From Archaeoglobus sp. JdFR-24 (GTDB lineage: Archaea > Halobacteriota > Archaeoglobi > Archaeoglobales > Archaeoglobaceae): a stretch of 23,712 nucleotides of DNA. A program made the position numbers and the translations under genes. Each line of letters begins with the position of its first letter. The stretch's first letter is position 1. Where the stretch lies: contig MTML01000143.1 of NCBI GenBank assembly GCA_002011215.1, positions 1 to 23,712 on the forward strand, read 5' to 3'. The notes beneath the pieces were generated by a model. That model saw only the letters and a program-made list of their open reading frames with translations, made no database searches and was not told the DNA's origin. Shown here in pieces: positions 1-7,085 of this stretch.

Positions 1-153
1 GCAGTTCAGATATTTGGAGGGTATGGGTTCAGCAAGGAGTACGATGTGGAGAGGTACTACAGGGATGCGAGAGTCGGGACGATTTATGAGGGGACTAGCG
101 AGGCTCAGAGAATAGTGATAGGAAGAAGGTTAGCTGGAAGAATTAAAAGCTGA
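1..153 (+). CDS. acyl-CoA dehydrogenase, C-terminal fragment (cut by window start)
   Basis: The first 50 codons are open from base 1 to a TGA stop at 151-153. They encode the C-terminal end of an acyl-CoA dehydrogenase, with [12 protein letters not shown], then [20 protein letters not shown] and a final [11 protein letters not shown]. The YRDAR...IYEGTSE block is the conserved FAD/CoA-site end of this flavoprotein family, which oxidises acyl-CoA to trans-2-enoyl-CoA in beta-oxidation. The catalytic glutamate and the rest of the protein lie outside the window, so chain-length specificity cannot be judged. The next gene, 46 bases downstream on the same strand, encodes a later beta-oxidation step, so the two are probably one transcription unit. 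Confidence 0.93.
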   Translation, partial: AVQIFGGYGFSKEYDVERYYRDARVGTIYEGTSEAQRIVIGRRLAGRIKS

Positions 154-199
154 TTAAATTTCATTTTTTATTTTGTGGAGAAATGAGAGGTGATTTTTT

Positions 200-1060
200 G
201 TGAAAGTGGATGATGTGAAGGTTGTAGGTGTTCTTGGAGCCGGAACTATGGGTAATGGGATTGCACAGGTATGTGCAATGGCAGGTTTTGAGGTGGTAAT
301 GAGAGATATTGAACAGAGATTCGTCGATCGAGGGATGGAGACTATTAAAAATAGCCTTTCAAAATTTGTAAAAAAGGGAAAAATCAGTCAGGAAGATATG
401 GACGCTATAATTTCCAGAATAAAACCGACTGTTAATATGGTGGACCTTGAAAATGCTGATGTTGTCATTGAGGCTGTTGTGGAAAATATGGATGTCAAAA
501 AATCCGTTATTGATGAATTGAACAGAATTGTGAAAAATCAGGACGCTATATTCGCTTCAAACACATCAACACTTAGTATAACCGAGATGGCTGCAGTTTC
601 AAGAAAACCCGAGAATTTTGTAGGTATTCACTTTATGAATCCCGTCCCGCTAATGAAGGGTGTTGAGATAGTCAAGGGTCTCGTAACAAGCGATGAAACA
701 CTTGAGTTTGCAGTTGAATTCGTGAAAAAAATCGGGAAGGAGCCAGTAGTTTGCAAGGATTCGGCAGGATTTATCAGCAACAGAATTCTCATGCCCTGGG
801 TAAACGAGGGGATTTATGTTCTCTATGAAGGAATTGCAACAAAAGAGGAGATAGACAAGGGTATGAGAATTTTCACCAATGTTCCCATGGGCCCACTTGA
901 GCTTGCAGACCTTATCGGTCTTGATATCTGTCTCGCTGCAATAGAGACGCTCCATAAAGAGCTTGGAGACAAATATCGACCCTGTCCACTACTTAAACAG
1001 ATGGTTAACGCTGGATTGCTCGGAAGGAAGACTGGAAGAGGGTTTTACGATTACAAATAA
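200..1060 (+). CDS. 3-hydroxyacyl-CoA dehydrogenase (3-hydroxybutyryl-CoA dehydrogenase type)
   Basis: This cytoplasmic NAD(P)-dependent enzyme of 286 aa interconverts (S)-3-hydroxyacyl-CoA and 3-oxoacyl-CoA, the third step of beta-oxidation. The N-terminal Rossmann fold has the dinucleotide loop GAGTMG at residues 13-18. The catalytic region has SNTSTLSI near residues 120-127 and HFMNP with H144, followed by E156. The C-terminal dimerisation domain carries [10 protein letters not shown] and ends in [12 protein letters not shown], the usual family terminus. The length matches the stand-alone short form, with no fused enoyl-CoA hydratase. The start is a GTG, supported by a strong GAGGTGAT ribosome binding site at 187-194, five bases upstream. 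It follows an acyl-CoA dehydrogenase gene, which supports a fatty-acid or butyrate oxidation role. Confidence 0.95.
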   Translation: MKVDDVKVVGVLGAGTMGNGIAQVCAMAGFEVVMRDIEQRFVDRGMETIKNSLSKFVKKGKISQEDMDAIISRIKPTVNMVDLENADVVIEAVVENMDVKKSVIDELNRIVKNQDAIFASNTSTLSITEMAAVSRKPENFVGIHFMNPVPLMKGVEIVKGLVTSDETLEFAVEFVKKIGKEPVVCKDSAGFISNRILMPWVNEGIYVLYEGIATKEEIDKGMRIFTNVPMGPLELADLIGLDICLAAIETLHKELGDKYRPCPLLKQMVNAGLLGRKTGRGFYDYK

Positions 1061-1092
1061 ATTCAATATTTTTTATTCTAAAAAATTAAAGA
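1061..1092. terminator. bidirectional AT-rich terminator between convergent genes
   Basis: The 32-base gap between two convergent genes has a T run on the plus strand (around 1070-1078) and, read on the minus strand, another T-rich run (around 1080-1092). T-rich tracts are the usual archaeal intrinsic termination signal. Both transcripts could therefore end here, but no strong hairpin is visible. Confidence 0.45.
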
Positions 1093-1647
1093 CTATTGAG
1101 TCTCTTTTTTTATCACTGTAAGTTTCTTTAAACTACTCAGTATCTCGACAGGTATTCCCTGAGCTTCAAACATATTTTCAAGAAAAATCTTCAGAATACT
1201 ATGTTCATTACGGGTAGAGAGTACGAGAATATAAGAATCTCCGTTTGTCTTAACGCTAAACCAGTTTTTCGCCTCTAAATACTTGAGGGATTCGCAAACG
1301 TCTGTTAAACCCATGTTTTTGTTCTGTATCCCTTGATTATATCCGATCTTCTTTATGCATTCAAGGAATTCTTTTGCCTCTCTTTTACCCAGCTCATCTA
1401 AAATTGCTACCCACAGTTCAATGTCCACAAGAACATGCTCTTCTCCATACAAAAGTTCACTATATCTTTTCAGTTTATCTATATCCAGTCTATCTCTCCC
1501 AGCCTTAAGTTCAAAGTATGTTTTAATGGCAGCCCTTATTATCTCCGAAACAGCTCTATTTTCCTCCTTAACTAAAGTATTTATCATCCTTTCAGTTTCA
1601 GCATCCAAGGCTACTGAAAGTCTGTGAATCTCTCTCCTGAGATTCAA
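1093..1647 (-). CDS. ribbon-helix-helix regulator with uncharacterised C-terminal domain
   Basis: This is a 184-aa protein. Residues about 6-48 form a CopG/Arc-type ribbon-helix-helix: a basic strand with HRLSVALDAE, a helix over ERMINTLVKEEN, and a second helix with SEIIRAAIKTYFE. Such dimers insert the strand into the DNA major groove. Residues about 65-184 are a mixed alpha/beta domain that I cannot assign; it may sense a ligand or mediate oligomerisation. The start is a TTG two bases after the TAA of the upstream gene, with a GGGGGTG-like ribosome binding site at 1657-1664. Later in-frame starts would cut the DNA-binding strand. It is the last gene of the apparent exporter operon, so autoregulation of that operon is a reasonable inference, but no target is proven. 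Confidence 0.8.
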   Translation of the reverse strand: MNLRREIHRLSVALDAETERMINTLVKEENRAVSEIIRAAIKTYFELKAGRDRLDIDKLKRYSELLYGEEHVLVDIELWVAILDELGKREAKEFLECIKKIGYNQGIQNKNMGLTDVCESLKYLEAKNWFSVKTNGDSYILVLSTRNEHSILKIFLENMFEAQGIPVEILSSLKKLTVIKKETQ

Positions 1648-1649
1648 AG

Positions 1650-2510
1650 TTACCCCACACCCCCTACGCTCATGATTAGAGGTCTGAGTATGGCATACAC
1701 AAATTCGATGGTTATAACTATCAGCAATATCCTAAGCACGCCCTTGGATTGAGGAATCATGAAAAGTGCTCCCACCAATGGAGTCAATGCCAGAATACTT
1801 GTACCAATGATCACATCGCTCTCTGGATCAGTGAAGCTCATAAGGAACCATGAATATCCATTCACAGTAACGCCCTTAACATCCTTCCAGAACATGGTTG
1901 CCGGTTCATTCCATTTCATCACTTCAAGATTGAGGTTATCTCCTGGATATAGTCCGGTGAAATAGAGGGCACCAAAGAGGAAAATTACCACCAGCCCAAT
2001 ATTGCACATTGCTCTCATTACGTCCGCAAAGATTCTGTTTATAGGCTCAATCTTTACGTCTAAATTTAATGCTGGACTGTCTGTTGTGGGAGCTAACGCC
2101 TCACCTGCATAAGTGGGTGCCATAACGTCTGCGAGTTCATCCATACTCGGGAGCAATTCCTTAACTTTTTCTCCCACTCCATCAACCCTTGCAGGCTGTA
2201 TATCTGGTTGTTTGTCGGTAAAATTTACAGATATTCTCTCAGATAAGGGAGCCAGAGCTTCTCCTGCATAGGTAGGTGTCATGACATCAGCAAGCTCATC
2301 CAAGCTTGGAAGTATCTTTTTAACCTTCGTCAATGTGTTACCAGTCTTTACAGGCCCCATGTCTGGTTGTTTGTCGATAAAATTTGTGGATATTCTCTCA
2401 GACAGAGGAGCAAGAGCTTCCCCTGCATAAGTGGGTGCCATAACGTCTGCGAGTTCATCCATACTCGGGAGCAATTCTTTAATTTTCTCCCCTATTTTTT
2501 TATCAACCAT
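1650..2510 (-). CDS. membrane protein with three N-terminal 53-residue repeats, DUF1634-like C-terminus
   Basis: Starting at the ATG at 2510, this protein has 286 aa. The longer GTG start at 2522 would overlap GGTGGTGG, which instead serves as the ribosome binding site. Residues about 7-141 are a hydrophilic region of three modules with a 53-residue period. Each contains LPSMDELADVMAPTYAGEAL or a close variant; the first two continue with LSERIS.NF.DKQPD, and the third is truncated. The remainder has three hydrophobic segments, roughly residues 160-181, 232-253 and 258-279, joined by an extracytoplasmic-looking loop with many aromatic residues. Its arrangement resembles DUF1634 proteins, which commonly sit next to TauE/SafE transporters, as here (22 bases downstream of one). 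An accessory subunit of the exporter is inferred. I know of no function for the repeat. Confidence 0.8.
   Translation of the reverse strand: MVDKKIGEKIKELLPSMDELADVMAPTYAGEALAPLSERISTNFIDKQPDMGPVKTGNTLTKVKKILPSLDELADVMTPTYAGEALAPLSERISVNFTDKQPDIQPARVDGVGEKVKELLPSMDELADVMAPTYAGEALAPTTDSPALNLDVKIEPINRIFADVMRAMCNIGLVVIFLFGALYFTGLYPGDNLNLEVMKWNEPATMFWKDVKGVTVNGYSWFLMSFTDPESDVIIGTSILALTPLVGALFMIPQSKGVLRILLIVITIEFVYAILRPLIMSVGGVG
2088..2492 (-). repeat. three tandem coding repeats, 159-base period, units 1 and 3 sharing 56 identical bases
   Basis: Unit 1 spans 2334-2492, unit 2 spans 2175-2333, and the partial unit 3 spans 2088-2174. Positions 2104-2159 (unit 3) and 2422-2477 (unit 1) are identical over 56 bases. 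The corresponding unit 2 segment (2263-2318) differs from them at 16 of the 56 positions, most of them silent. In the adjoining LSERIS...DKQPD segment, units 1 and 2 are the close pair, and unit 3 lacks it. This mosaic is what a late duplication or gene conversion would leave. Confidence 0.9.
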
Positions 2511-2532
2511 TTCCACCACCACAATTACCCTT

Positions 2533-3528
2533 TCAAATATTTATCCATCCAATACCCATCAGGCCTTGCAATATGTTCACAATAGCAGAAATACCTATCA
2601 AACCAATCACAAGATACTTGATCACTTTCGGTTTTGTTCTTACTGCAAGCCTTGAACCTATCCTCGAGCCGATTCCTATGCCCAGTACTGTCGGTACTAC
2701 AATTAACGGAAGTACCGCCCCGTTTGCAAGATAGACCCAGAGAGATGCTGAATCGTTTATCGCCAGGATGAGCATGCTTGTTGCAACAGAAGCTTTGAGA
2801 GGTACACCCATCACCAGATTCAGAATGGGTACATTGGCCCATCCAGCACCCAATCCGAACATTCCTGCAATAAATCCAACTCCTGCAAAAATGACCATTG
2901 CGATGGGAAGATTTGTAACTCTGTACTCTACGACCTGGTTGAGCGTCGGTTCATACCACGAACCCCTTATGCCGAGTATTTCAGATAATTTATCGTTCTT
3001 TTTAACTTTCGGATATTCAACGTTCTTTGAAGTTCCCAGTGCGACAAGCATCAGAAGTAAAACGACTCCAAGACTAATTTTCACGTAACTGGAGCCCTGA
3101 GGGAAGGTATTGGATACCCACAATCCAACTATACCACCTACAACTGAAAATATGGTCGAAACAACAACCAATGGAGCTACAACTTTCATGCTGGATAGCC
3201 CCTTTTTTGTAAAATGGGGTGCCGAGTTTAATGAGGTTGTAAGAGCCGCTACCAGACCGGCACCTCGGATAAAATCAACATGAAATGGCAAGATTGCCAT
3301 CCCCAATCCGACGAAAATAACACCACCACCAACACCAGATAGTGGGCCAATAACACCGATTACCAAGGTAAACAGAAATATCAGTATGGCCCATTTTTGC
3401 CATAACAACAAAGTCAGATGTCCGCCTGCAAAAATCCCCCAGAATATGACTCCACATAAAACAAGGATCAATGTCACAATTGCGACTACTGGTATACTTA
3501 TTTTAGTACCCATTATTTCTGCCCCCAT
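2533..3528 (-). CDS. TauE/SafE-family anion (sulfite/organosulfonate) exporter
   Basis: This is an integral membrane protein of about 331 aa with 8-9 predicted membrane segments. It has the internal duplication of the TauE/SafE family: the first half contains GPLSGVGGGVIFVGLGM and the second GMFGLGAGWANVPILN. A long hydrophilic loop of about 40 residues (around residues 164-205) separates the halves. Family members export sulfite, sulfoacetate or related anions; the substrate cannot be read from sequence. Three starts are possible (3537, 3528, 3513). The TATA box at 3552-3560 predicts initiation near 3530, so 3537 is unlikely. I chose the leaderless ATG at 3528; the ATG at 3513, with GGGGGC upstream, is equally possible. 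It is the first gene of the minus-strand operon. Sulfur-compound export would suit an Archaeoglobales sulfate or sulfite reducer. Confidence 0.85.
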   Translation of the reverse strand: MGAEIMGTKISIPVVAIVTLILVLCGVIFWGIFAGGHLTLLLWQKWAILIFLFTLVIGVIGPLSGVGGGVIFVGLGMAILPFHVDFIRGAGLVAALTTSLNSAPHFTKKGLSSMKVVAPLVVVSTIFSVVGGIVGLWVSNTFPQGSSYVKISLGVVLLLMLVALGTSKNVEYPKVKKNDKLSEILGIRGSWYEPTLNQVVEYRVTNLPIAMVIFAGVGFIAGMFGLGAGWANVPILNLVMGVPLKASVATSMLILAINDSASLWVYLANGAVLPLIVVPTVLGIGIGSRIGSRLAVRTKPKVIKYLVIGLIGISAIVNILQGLMGIGWINI

Positions 3529-3541
3529 GTGAGACATTTTG

Positions 3542-3560
3542 ATACATAATGTATTTAAAT
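3542..3560 (-). promoter_or_regulatory. exporter promoter TATA box overlapping a perfect palindrome
   Basis: On the minus strand, ATTTAAATA (3552-3560) lies about 27 bases upstream of the ATG at 3528 and is a good archaeal TATA box. Overlapping its downstream edge is the inverted repeat ATACAT-A-ATGTAT (3542-3554). A protein bound there would block TBP or RNA polymerase. A related half-site, TACATA, recurs at 3593-3598. Two RHH regulators are encoded immediately around this promoter, so an operator is plausible but unproven. Confidence 0.5.
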
Positions 3561-3701
3561 TTTGCTATTAAGCACTATAAGTCTATTTTTGGTACATATA
3601 GTAGCAAATTAGTAATAATGACTGATAAAAGATACTATAACTAATAATAAAGATTAATTCATAGCACAATTAGACATTAAATTACAATATGCACCAATAA
3701 A

Positions 3702-3721
3702 AGCGAAAAATTCTTAAATTA
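3702..3721 (+). promoter_or_regulatory. BRE/TATA promoter of the small RHH gene
   Basis: GCGAAAAA (3702-3709) followed by CTTAAATTA (3713-3721) matches the archaeal BRE-TATA layout. The TATA centre is about 24 bases upstream of the ATG at 3741, which predicts a leaderless transcript. No ribosome binding site precedes that ATG, which fits. Confidence 0.6.
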
Positions 3722-3740
3722 TCACATCCTATATTAAACT

Positions 3741-4019
3741 ATGAAAAACTTGGAAAGTAAAAAAGTCCTGAGCTTAAGAGTGGTAATGGATGATGAATTC
3801 GAAGACAAATTTAATAAGGTAAAAAATGAGCTCGGACTTAATTCGAATGCGGAAGTCGTTCGATTCCTTGTACACAGATTTTACAAGGAAATAACGGAAA
3901 AGGGAGGCCTGTTTAATATATTTATTCTAAAAATGCTGTATGGTATAAATCCATTGGTTGAGTTTCTTAAAACTCTTGGAATGGATACTTTGATAACATA
4001 TGGTTTGATATTTTTCTGA
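3741..4019 (+). CDS. small ribbon-helix-helix protein
   Basis: This is a 92-aa protein. Residues about 9-50 fit a ribbon-helix-helix fold: the strand KVLSLRVVMDDE, a first helix over FEDKFNKVKNEL, the turn GLNSN, and a second helix AEVVRFLVHRFYKE. The last 40 residues are hydrophobic and may pack as a small dimer-stabilising or membrane-associated tail; I cannot identify them. It is divergently transcribed from the TauE/SafE operon, with 212 bases of very AT-rich DNA between. That is the usual position for a local regulator. It is clearly distinct from the 184-aa RHH protein at the far end of the operon. The target is an inference from position only. Confidence 0.72.
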   Translation: MKNLESKKVLSLRVVMDDEFEDKFNKVKNELGLNSNAEVVRFLVHRFYKEITEKGGLFNIFILKMLYGINPLVEFLKTLGMDTLITYGLIFF

Positions 4020-4060
4020 AAACATCAAGCTACTACCCTTCATTTAATTCTATTTACTCA

Positions 4061-4080
4061 GTGTTTTCTTTTATTTTTCG
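4061..4080 (+). terminator. T-rich terminator downstream of the small RHH gene
   Basis: A plus-strand T-rich tract begins about 40 bases after the stop codon at 4017-4019. Such tracts terminate archaeal RNA polymerase without a hairpin. The remainder of the 268-base gap to the next gene is AT-rich and holds no convincing ORF. Confidence 0.45.
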
Positions 4081-4261
4081 ATACCAAGTGGTTGAGAAAG
4101 ATAATTATGTCTTAAACAGGTCTAAATTAAAATTAAAGTTGTCTATGTATCTTTGAAAAATATAAATCTCTGTATTTTTCAACAAGAATCAACAAAAAAT
4201 ATATACTCTAAATTATAATCATTCTGAGGTTGGTTTGTGCTGAATGTACAGTAGGGGTGAT

Positions 4262-4270
4262 GTTATATAG
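4262..4270 (+). promoter_or_regulatory. possible TATA box of the MgtE-like gene
   Basis: GTTATATAG lies about 22 bases (centre) before the ATG at 4288, slightly short of the usual 25. A ribosome-binding-site-like GGGGTGAT at 4254-4261 is 26 bases from that ATG, too far to serve it. An in-frame TGA at 4258-4260 excludes an upstream start. A leaderless mRNA is therefore the simplest reading. Confidence 0.35.
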
Positions 4271-4287
4271 ATCTTACTTCAATTTAC

Positions 4288-5508
4288 ATGGATTCAAGGG
4301 ATGTGAAAGAAAGTCTGTTTGCCCTCTCGCTTGTAACAGTGGGTAATCTCGTTACTGGTTTTGTGATGGGTTATTCCTCTGGAAAAATTGCGATCCTTCC
4401 AGCCATCATACTTCTCATCCCCTCTAGTATAGCTCTGAGAGGGAATATATATGCATCTCTCGGTTCAAGGCTCAGTTCATACCTCCATACAGGAAAACTA
4501 TCTCCTAGATTTGAACTCACTCCGGAAAATACTGAAAACATAACCTCATCGACTTTTTTACTTATGGTTTTCAGCATAATAAATGGAATAGTTGCGGCGC
4601 AAATAGCATTTTTTATGGGGATTGCTACTTTTCAGGGAGCTGAGCTCACAGTTCTTGAGCTCTCCTTAGATCTCATCACAATATCTGCGTTATCTGGTTT
4701 ACTTTCCGCATTTTTAATGATCCCTTCCACTTTCATATTGGCTGTAGGGAGTTACAAGTATGGGTGGAACCCGGATAATTTAACTGCACCCTTCATAACT
4801 CTCTTTGGAGATATGATCACGCTTCCACTTGTTTTTGCTTCTGCAGATATTATTTTTATTGCCTCAAACTGGCTGAAATTGTTCGTTCTGATAATTCTGA
4901 TCATTTTGACCGTCACACTCATGCTGGTAAACTATCACTCCGGCAAAAAAACCAGAATAGCGAGAAGAGTTATAAGAGAGAGTTTTCCGGTTTTATTTTT
5001 CTGTACAGCGCTTGAAATTGGTACAGGAACCATAATTGGTTCAGAAATAGAAAGTTTTCTGGTGATTGCTGGCTTGCTCACGATAATTCCATCGTTTCTG
5101 GAGGACAGTGGTGCCATGGGTGGTATTCTAACATCCAGATTTGCCTCTCTTTTACACCTGGGTATTCTCAAACCGGAACTAAAACCCCCAAAAGAGGTGC
5201 TAAAAACCTTTGCATTAATGCATTTGATTGGTTTGATAATATTTTCACTGATCGGATTATTCGGGCAGGGAATTAACCTCCTCATGAACATAAAAACCAT
5301 ACCCACATTGTATCTCGTGGCGATAACGGTAACTGCCGGGCAGATAATGATCCTGCTTTTGGGTTTTATGTCATATTATTTTTCAATTCTTTCCTTCAGA
5401 AAGGGACTGGATCCAGACAATGTTGGAATACCTCTGATAACATCATTCATGGATGTGCTCGGCATAGGTTGTCTTGTTTTGACCATTAAACTGTTTGGTG
5501 TTATATAG
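4288..5508 (+). CDS. MgtE/SLC41-family divalent cation transporter, two fused membrane domains
   Basis: This 406-aa, roughly ten-segment membrane protein is built from two homologous halves. Half one has IPSSIALRGNIYASLGSRLS and later GWNPDNLTAPFITLFGDMIT. Half two has IPSFLEDSGAMGGILTSRFA and later GLDPDNVGIPLITSFMDVLG. The PDN...P.i..f.D element is the cation-path signature of the MgtE membrane domain, so Mg2+ or another divalent ion is the probable substrate. The bacterial MgtE N-domain and CBS gating domains are absent, and the two-domain single chain resembles the eukaryotic SLC41 layout. It stands alone, with no functional link to either neighbour. The family assignment is firm; ion and direction are inferred. 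Confidence 0.88.
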   Translation: MDSRDVKESLFALSLVTVGNLVTGFVMGYSSGKIAILPAIILLIPSSIALRGNIYASLGSRLSSYLHTGKLSPRFELTPENTENITSSTFLLMVFSIINGIVAAQIAFFMGIATFQGAELTVLELSLDLITISALSGLLSAFLMIPSTFILAVGSYKYGWNPDNLTAPFITLFGDMITLPLVFASADIIFIASNWLKLFVLIILIILTVTLMLVNYHSGKKTRIARRVIRESFPVLFFCTALEIGTGTIIGSEIESFLVIAGLLTIIPSFLEDSGAMGGILTSRFASLLHLGILKPELKPPKEVLKTFALMHLIGLIIFSLIGLFGQGINLLMNIKTIPTLYLVAITVTAGQIMILLLGFMSYYFSILSFRKGLDPDNVGIPLITSFMDVLGIGCLVLTIKLFGVI

Positions 5509-5589
5509 TGGGGAGTTAGCGGTACTGGATTTTGTCATTCAGTTCCATCAATTTGCAATTCGGTCCCGGGAAAACATAATAATGATCTT

Positions 5590-6432
5590 CTATTTCAGCA
5601 GGTGTGTACCATCACAGCTCTTTCCCTTGAATGAGATTCCTTCCCGGCAAAATCCGTAGCTTATACCGTGATTTTCACAGAAATCCTTAACCTTATCAAG
5701 TATGCGAATTCTGATCACCATAGGAAGATAAAATGAATTATGGATTCTCTCTCCTAATTTTAAATAAAGTTCCTTGTAAATCGACAGTTCTGGAAATTTC
5801 TCTATCATTCTTTTAAGAGAGTCATATCTCAATTTTAATGTGGAGGATACTACGTGATCTACAAAGCTACATTTTTGAAGAATTTCCAGAATTTCATGTT
5901 CCGTTTTAAAGGGAATTACTGGATCAAGCCTTAGAACGACTGGAACTCCATCATCATGGAGAGTTTTGAGAGCATTGAATCTTCTCTCTGGAGAAGGAGC
6001 TCCCGGTTCAATGATTGAAGTCAACCTATCATTAAGAGATGTGAGTGTTATGCTAACTGCTGCCCTCATATCGAGTAGTATGTCAATGTCCCTGCATACG
6101 ATATCACTCTTGGTAACCACCATAAGTTTAACGTCATGTGCCTTCATCAGTTCAAGGCACCCTCTTGTAACAAGCATATCTCTCTCCAGTGGAGGATATG
6201 GATCGCTTGAATTGGACATTGAGATTATTGAATCGAAAGGTAGCTTTTTGAGATCGTTAAGGAGTCTTTTTTCCAAGTTTCTTTTCAGCCTTAAGTTAAA
6301 AAAATCCGGGATATATGTAGAATAGCAATAAAGACATCTGTGATCGCAACCAGTATATGGATTAAAAGAGAATTTTTTCGGGCAGGTACAGAGTCTTGAT
6401 TTCCAGGGATCAAATGGTTTTACCACATCCAC
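5590..6432 (-). CDS. SPL-family radical SAM protein (spore photoproduct lyase-like)
   Basis: This is a 280-aa radical SAM enzyme. The 4Fe-4S/SAM motif is C29-x3-C33-x2-C36 within GCDHRCLYCY, the spacing typical of the superfamily. SMSNSSDPYPPLE and TKSDIVCRDIDIL are characteristic of the SplB-like subgroup annotated as SPL or Rv2578c-like. True spore photoproduct lyase activity is unlikely in an organism without spores, so the substrate is unknown. The start is a GTG at 6432. A TATA-like AAATTATCA around 6460-6467 would put initiation close to it. The gene may thus have its own promoter despite following the coaD and NTPase genes on the same strand (102-base gap). Confidence 0.87.
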   Translation of the reverse strand: MDVVKPFDPWKSRLCTCPKKFSFNPYTGCDHRCLYCYSTYIPDFFNLRLKRNLEKRLLNDLKKLPFDSIISMSNSSDPYPPLERDMLVTRGCLELMKAHDVKLMVVTKSDIVCRDIDILLDMRAAVSITLTSLNDRLTSIIEPGAPSPERRFNALKTLHDDGVPVVLRLDPVIPFKTEHEILEILQKCSFVDHVVSSTLKLRYDSLKRMIEKFPELSIYKELYLKLGERIHNSFYLPMVIRIRILDKVKDFCENHGISYGFCREGISFKGKSCDGTHLLK

Positions 6433-6533
6433 AATAGTCTGTAGATTAGTGGGGATGATAATTTCTTTGGTGTTGGCTCTGATGTATCCGACCCATATAC
6501 CAAAATTACTGATAGCTTATGCAAAAGATATCG

Positions 6534-7058
6534 TTAAAGAAAATAAAGCTCCTGGTTAATCCATGGAATGAGAGCCAATGTTACTGCAATTTTTGTGAGT
6601 TCAATCCTTGAAATCTTCCCTTTTGTCAGATAATGGATTGCTCCAGTTTTTTCTCCGAGATTTTTTATGCCTGTGAGTTCATCCATGACATCTCCAACTT
6701 CCTTCCCCTTCAGAACATCCTCTACGACCACTGGTGGATACTCAAACCCGGGCCCAAATCCTATAGTAATCCTTTTACCATTGTAAACTGCTGACACCTG
6801 AAAATCAATAAACCCTGTGATTGTTTTTTTGACCGAAAAAAGACCTGCCTCAATCCCAACTGAGAAATCAAATTCAGAAGAATAGGCATTTATAGCTCTG
6901 TTTATGGCTCCTTTTATAGAATCGTGGTTAAAGGGCTGATCACCAACTCCTGAATCGACTTCCTTCGATTTGACTGTAACATTGTCAAAGTATTGGGAAA
7001 AAGCCAATCTGACACCTTCAATCTTCACCGGATTTTTTGACCCTACAACAACCTTCAT
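6534..7058 (-). CDS. inosine/xanthosine triphosphatase, YjjX/DUF84 family
   Basis: This is a 174-aa NTPase that hydrolyses damaged purine nucleotides such as ITP and XTP, preventing their incorporation into nucleic acid. The N-terminus has VVGSKNPVKIEGVR, the phosphate-binding motif shared with the HAM1/Maf superfamily. SGVGDQPF, VGIEAGLF and GIKNLGEKTGAIHYLTKG are YjjX-type signatures, and the length is normal for the family. It lies 27 bases downstream of coaD on the same strand with no TATA box between, so it is probably cotranscribed. No ribosome binding site precedes its ATG, so translation may be coupled to coaD. Confidence 0.9.
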   Translation of the reverse strand: MKVVVGSKNPVKIEGVRLAFSQYFDNVTVKSKEVDSGVGDQPFNHDSIKGAINRAINAYSSEFDFSVGIEAGLFSVKKTITGFIDFQVSAVYNGKRITIGFGPGFEYPPVVVEDVLKGKEVGDVMDELTGIKNLGEKTGAIHYLTKGKISRIELTKIAVTLALIPWINQELYFL

Positions 7059-7085
7059 AAAACTCAGTTCGAATTTTTTCAGAAT

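Noticed and set aside
2525..2842. Open frames on the opposite or alternate frames of the exporter gene, such as a 105-codon minus-strand frame
   Set aside because: They overlap the TauE/SafE gene in another frame and their products are cysteine-rich, low-complexity translations without motifs.
4257..4310. A GGGGTGATG signal upstream of the MgtE-like gene that could start another frame
   Set aside because: The frame is out of register with the transporter, ends within about 30 codons, and no upstream in-frame start exists because of a TGA at 4258.
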